From: Candidatus Aminicenantota bacterium | GTDB lineage: Bacteria; Acidobacteriota; Aminicenantia; UBA2199 | Direction of reading: 5' to 3' | Length of the DNA: 7,784 bases | NCBI GenBank assembly: GCA_030639705.1 | Contig: DAOWKX010000003.1 | Coordinates: 1-7,784 of the forward strand | Shown: one piece after another, positions 5,928-7,784 of the stretch | How the letters are laid out: each line of letters starts with the position of its first letter | Position numbering within the stretch: position 1 is the stretch's first letter | Program-made: the position numbers and the translations under genes | The notes under the pieces: generated by a model | Databases searched by the model: none | Told to the model about the DNA's origin: nothing | Seen by the model: only the letters and a program-made list of their open reading frames with translations

Positions 5928-7415
5928 ATGAAGGAAAAGGTAATGATACCCAACCGCGGTGTTGTAGCCCTTGATATCATCGACTCTTTGAAAAGTATTG
6001 GCCTGGAAACCATTTTACTGTATTCTCCGGAAGATTCTAGGTCATTACCGGTGAAATTGGCGGATCGAAGTTTTAAATTTTACTCTTCAAAACTGGACGA
6101 TAGTTACCTGGACAGGGAAGCCATTATTGAAAAAGCCCTGGAATTAAACGTACATGCCATTCATCCGGGGTATGGTTTTCTGGCTGAAGATCCCATTTTT
6201 TCAAGGATGTGTGAACAAAACCATATTAACTTCATTGGCCCCGATCACAGGATCCTGGAAACCGTCCATGACAAGATTCACTTAAGACAAATTGCCAATG
6301 AATTGGGCCTTCCCTTTGTCAAACATTCAGAACTTATCAAAAGCCAGCTGGATTTTGAATTAGCAGTACAGGGATTCAGATTTCCTCTGGTGATTAAACC
6401 TTTAAAAGGTCTGGGAGGCCGGGGAATAAAAACTGTTATTGACAGAAGGGATGCCCGGCAACAAATTAATGAAATGCTGAAAAGAGATGAAAACCAGAAA
6501 AATGGAATTTTTCTCGAGCCCTTTTTTCCCCATGGGCATCATATTGAAATTCCTTTTTTTAGAGATGGTGAAGGGAATATTCTCTTTCTCCCAGAAATTG
6601 AATCATCTATACAGAGACGATTTCAGAAAATTTTTGAAGAATCCCCTTCCCCTAACCTTTCGGCATTAACCCGGGATTCTTTGTATCATTATTCAAAGAA
6701 ATTAATCGAAAGAATCAACTACCTGGGACTGGGATATGTTGAATTTCTGGTTTCTGAAAACAACCCCTATTTCTTTGAAATGAATCCTACTTTTCAAATC
6801 AATACTCTGATACCTGAAATACACATCATATCAAACTTCATCAAAAAACAATATGCCATTTCCAATGGTGAAGTGCTTCATTCTGTCAAGGGGACAAAAA
6901 TAATCAATCCGAAGTATCACATCTTATTAGTATCCTTAATGGCTGAAAATCCTTCCGACAATTTCCAGCCTTCTTCCGGTACAATTACAGAGTTCTATCA
7001 TTATTCAACCATAAGAAATATCTTTAAATCCAGTTTGTATACCGGAGCCCGAATTTCCCCTTTATATGATCCCTATATCGGCAAGATAATTACTTTTTCT
7101 TCAACCCGGAATCAATCGATCGGTAATATGAAAAATTTTATTGAAAACATAAATATAAGGGGTATCAACACCAACCTCCATTTTTTAAAATCCCTGCTTG
7201 ACAGTGACCCACTAATCCGGGGGGAAACCATCATTGATTTCCTGAACCGGAAATGGGAATATGCCAACAGAAAAAAAACCAACAATGAAATACTAACGGC
7301 CGCTCTACTTCTCTCTTCTGCGTTTCATATTGAGAACCGGAAAAAAAATTACAAAGAGGAGTTACAAAAAATGAAACAGCCTGGTTTTTTCAAAAGATTA
7401 TTCCGGAGATTTTGA
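5928..7415 (+). CDS. divergent biotin carboxylase-like ATP-grasp protein, catalytic residues replaced
   Basis: This 495-residue protein aligns along its whole core with AccC-type biotin carboxylases. It has the N-terminal fold with MIPNRG (6-11) and AIHPGYGFLAED (77-88), an ATP-grasp domain (about 115-290) and the C-terminal part with YDPYIGKI (380-387). Against E. coli AccC, ATP-side positions are kept: K116 as Lys116, K159 as Lys157, H209 as His205, E276 as Glu272, E288 as Glu284 and N290 as Asn286. Gln229 and Lys234 match Q233 and K238. Bicarbonate/biotin residues are not kept: R292 is Thr288, E296 is Asn292, R338 is Ile365 and H236 is Phe232. The glycine-rich loop is altered (KPLKGLGGRG). 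A helical extension follows (about 440-495) and ends in the basic, aromatic FFKRLFRRF. The start is set by similarity and by AGGA overlapping the upstream stop codon. ATP binding seems plausible, normal biotin carboxylation doubtful. The frame is intact, so it is not an obvious pseudogene. Confidence 0.85.
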   Translation: MKEKVMIPNRGVVALDIIDSLKSIGLETILLYSPEDSRSLPVKLADRSFKFYSSKLDDSYLDREAIIEKALELNVHAIHPGYGFLAEDPIFSRMCEQNHINFIGPDHRILETVHDKIHLRQIANELGLPFVKHSELIKSQLDFELAVQGFRFPLVIKPLKGLGGRGIKTVIDRRDARQQINEMLKRDENQKNGIFLEPFFPHGHHIEIPFFRDGEGNILFLPEIESSIQRRFQKIFEESPSPNLSALTRDSLYHYSKKLIERINYLGLGYVEFLVSENNPYFFEMNPTFQINTLIPEIHIISNFIKKQYAISNGEVLHSVKGTKIINPKYHILLVSLMAENPSDNFQPSSGTITEFYHYSTIRNIFKSSLYTGARISPLYDPYIGKIITFSSTRNQSIGNMKNFIENINIRGINTNLHFLKSLLDSDPLIRGETIIDFLNRKWEYANRKKTNNEILTAALLLSSAFHIENRKKNYKEELQKMKQPGFFKRLFRRF

Positions 7416-7422
7416 GCTATCA

Positions 7423-7784
7423 ATGAAATATAAATTCCAGGTGGACAGAAAGATTTTCGAGGTTGAAATCAGTAACAGCTCAACCTTTTTTTCAGAAACC
7501 AGTGTTAAAATCAATAAAAAATATTTTAATATTATGATTGGTGACCAGGATGAGGCTGAGGTTAAATCCTTTTTCCTGGACAACAAACCCTACCAAATCA
7601 AAATTCTTAAGCACAGTGACGGATACCCGAAGGGAATTTTCGTTAATGGAGAGTATTACCCTGCCTCTATATTAAAAATCGATAAGTTTTATTACAATAA
7701 AGAAAAACCTGTTGAAGCCCGGAAGTCAGGAAGAATGAGAAGTTTTATTCCCGGTACCATCAAGAAAGTATTTTTCAAGGAAAA
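7423..7784 (+). CDS. biotin carboxyl carrier protein of the acyl-CoA carboxylase, 3' end outside window
   Basis: An open frame starts at ATG 7423, seven bases after the previous stop codon, and runs off the window (120 codons visible). The N-terminal portion is made of short beta-like segments: MKYKFQVDRKIFEVEI, then FFLDNKPYQIKIL and GIFVNGEYYPASIL. This pattern of repeated own-strand motifs is seen upstream of the biotinyl domain in split acyl-CoA carboxylases. A basic linker follows (about 95-107), then SFIPGTIKKVFFKE (108-120 onward), which matches the PMPGTVxKVxVKEG start of a biotinyl/lipoyl domain. The biotin-accepting Lys in its MKM-type motif must lie beyond the window and was not seen. 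The ribosome binding site is poor (GGAG 14 bases upstream), so coupling to the upstream gene is likely. The operon order, carboxyltransferase then biotin carboxylase-like then carrier, supports the call. A lipoyl protein is the less likely alternative. Confidence 0.8.
   Translation, partial: MKYKFQVDRKIFEVEISNSSTFFSETSVKINKKYFNIMIGDQDEAEVKSFFLDNKPYQIKILKHSDGYPKGIFVNGEYYPASILKIDKFYYNKEKPVEARKSGRMRSFIPGTIKKVFFKE

Noticed and set aside
1..7784. CRISPR arrays, insertion sequences, attachment sites or defence genes
   Set aside because: No regularly spaced repeats, transposase or integrase frames, or direct-repeat pairs were seen; although a tRNA gene is at the edge, nothing next to it looks integrated.

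Overview
The window (about 43% G+C by eye) looks like chromosomal DNA of a Gram-negative bacterium. The main clue is a LolD-type lipoprotein-releasing ATPase, which implies an outer membrane. The auxiliary EF-G-like GTPase and the split acyl-CoA carboxylase resemble proteins of uncultured anaerobic lineages such as Aminicenantes/Acidobacteriota. That placement is an impression, not a determination.

Layout. The left edge holds the 5' part of a tRNA-Leu(UAG) gene on the minus strand, with a near-consensus promoter directly upstream. About 330 bp without a convincing gene follows. Next is a minus-strand operon, transcribed right to left: an EF-G-like translational GTPase (4194-2113), a metallo-beta-lactamase-fold hydrolase (2037-1063) and lolD (1062-379). 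The last two genes abut with no gap. A 179-bp divergent control region (4195-4373) carries two good sigma70-type promoters facing away from each other, plus two small inverted repeats. To the right, a plus-strand operon encodes the parts of a biotin-dependent acyl-CoA carboxylase as separate proteins: carboxyltransferase (4374-5918), biotin carboxylase-like ATP-grasp protein (5928-7415) and a biotin carboxyl carrier protein cut off by the window end (7423-7784+).

Function. In a normal complex the biotin carboxylase uses ATP and bicarbonate to carboxylate biotin on the carrier. The carboxyltransferase then moves the carboxyl group to an acyl-CoA. Here the carboxyltransferase looks fully competent, but it has Ile where propionyl-CoA-specific enzymes have Asp. 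The biotin carboxylase-like subunit keeps most ATP-contacting residues but has lost those that bind bicarbonate and carboxylate biotin (equivalents of E. coli AccC R292, E296 and R338). This is the most unusual feature of the window. The complex may borrow a biotin carboxylase from elsewhere, run as a decarboxylase or transcarboxylase, or use this subunit for another role. The EF-G-like protein also departs from the canonical G motifs, including NKxD changed to NKMK, while keeping the domain IV tip His of a translocase.
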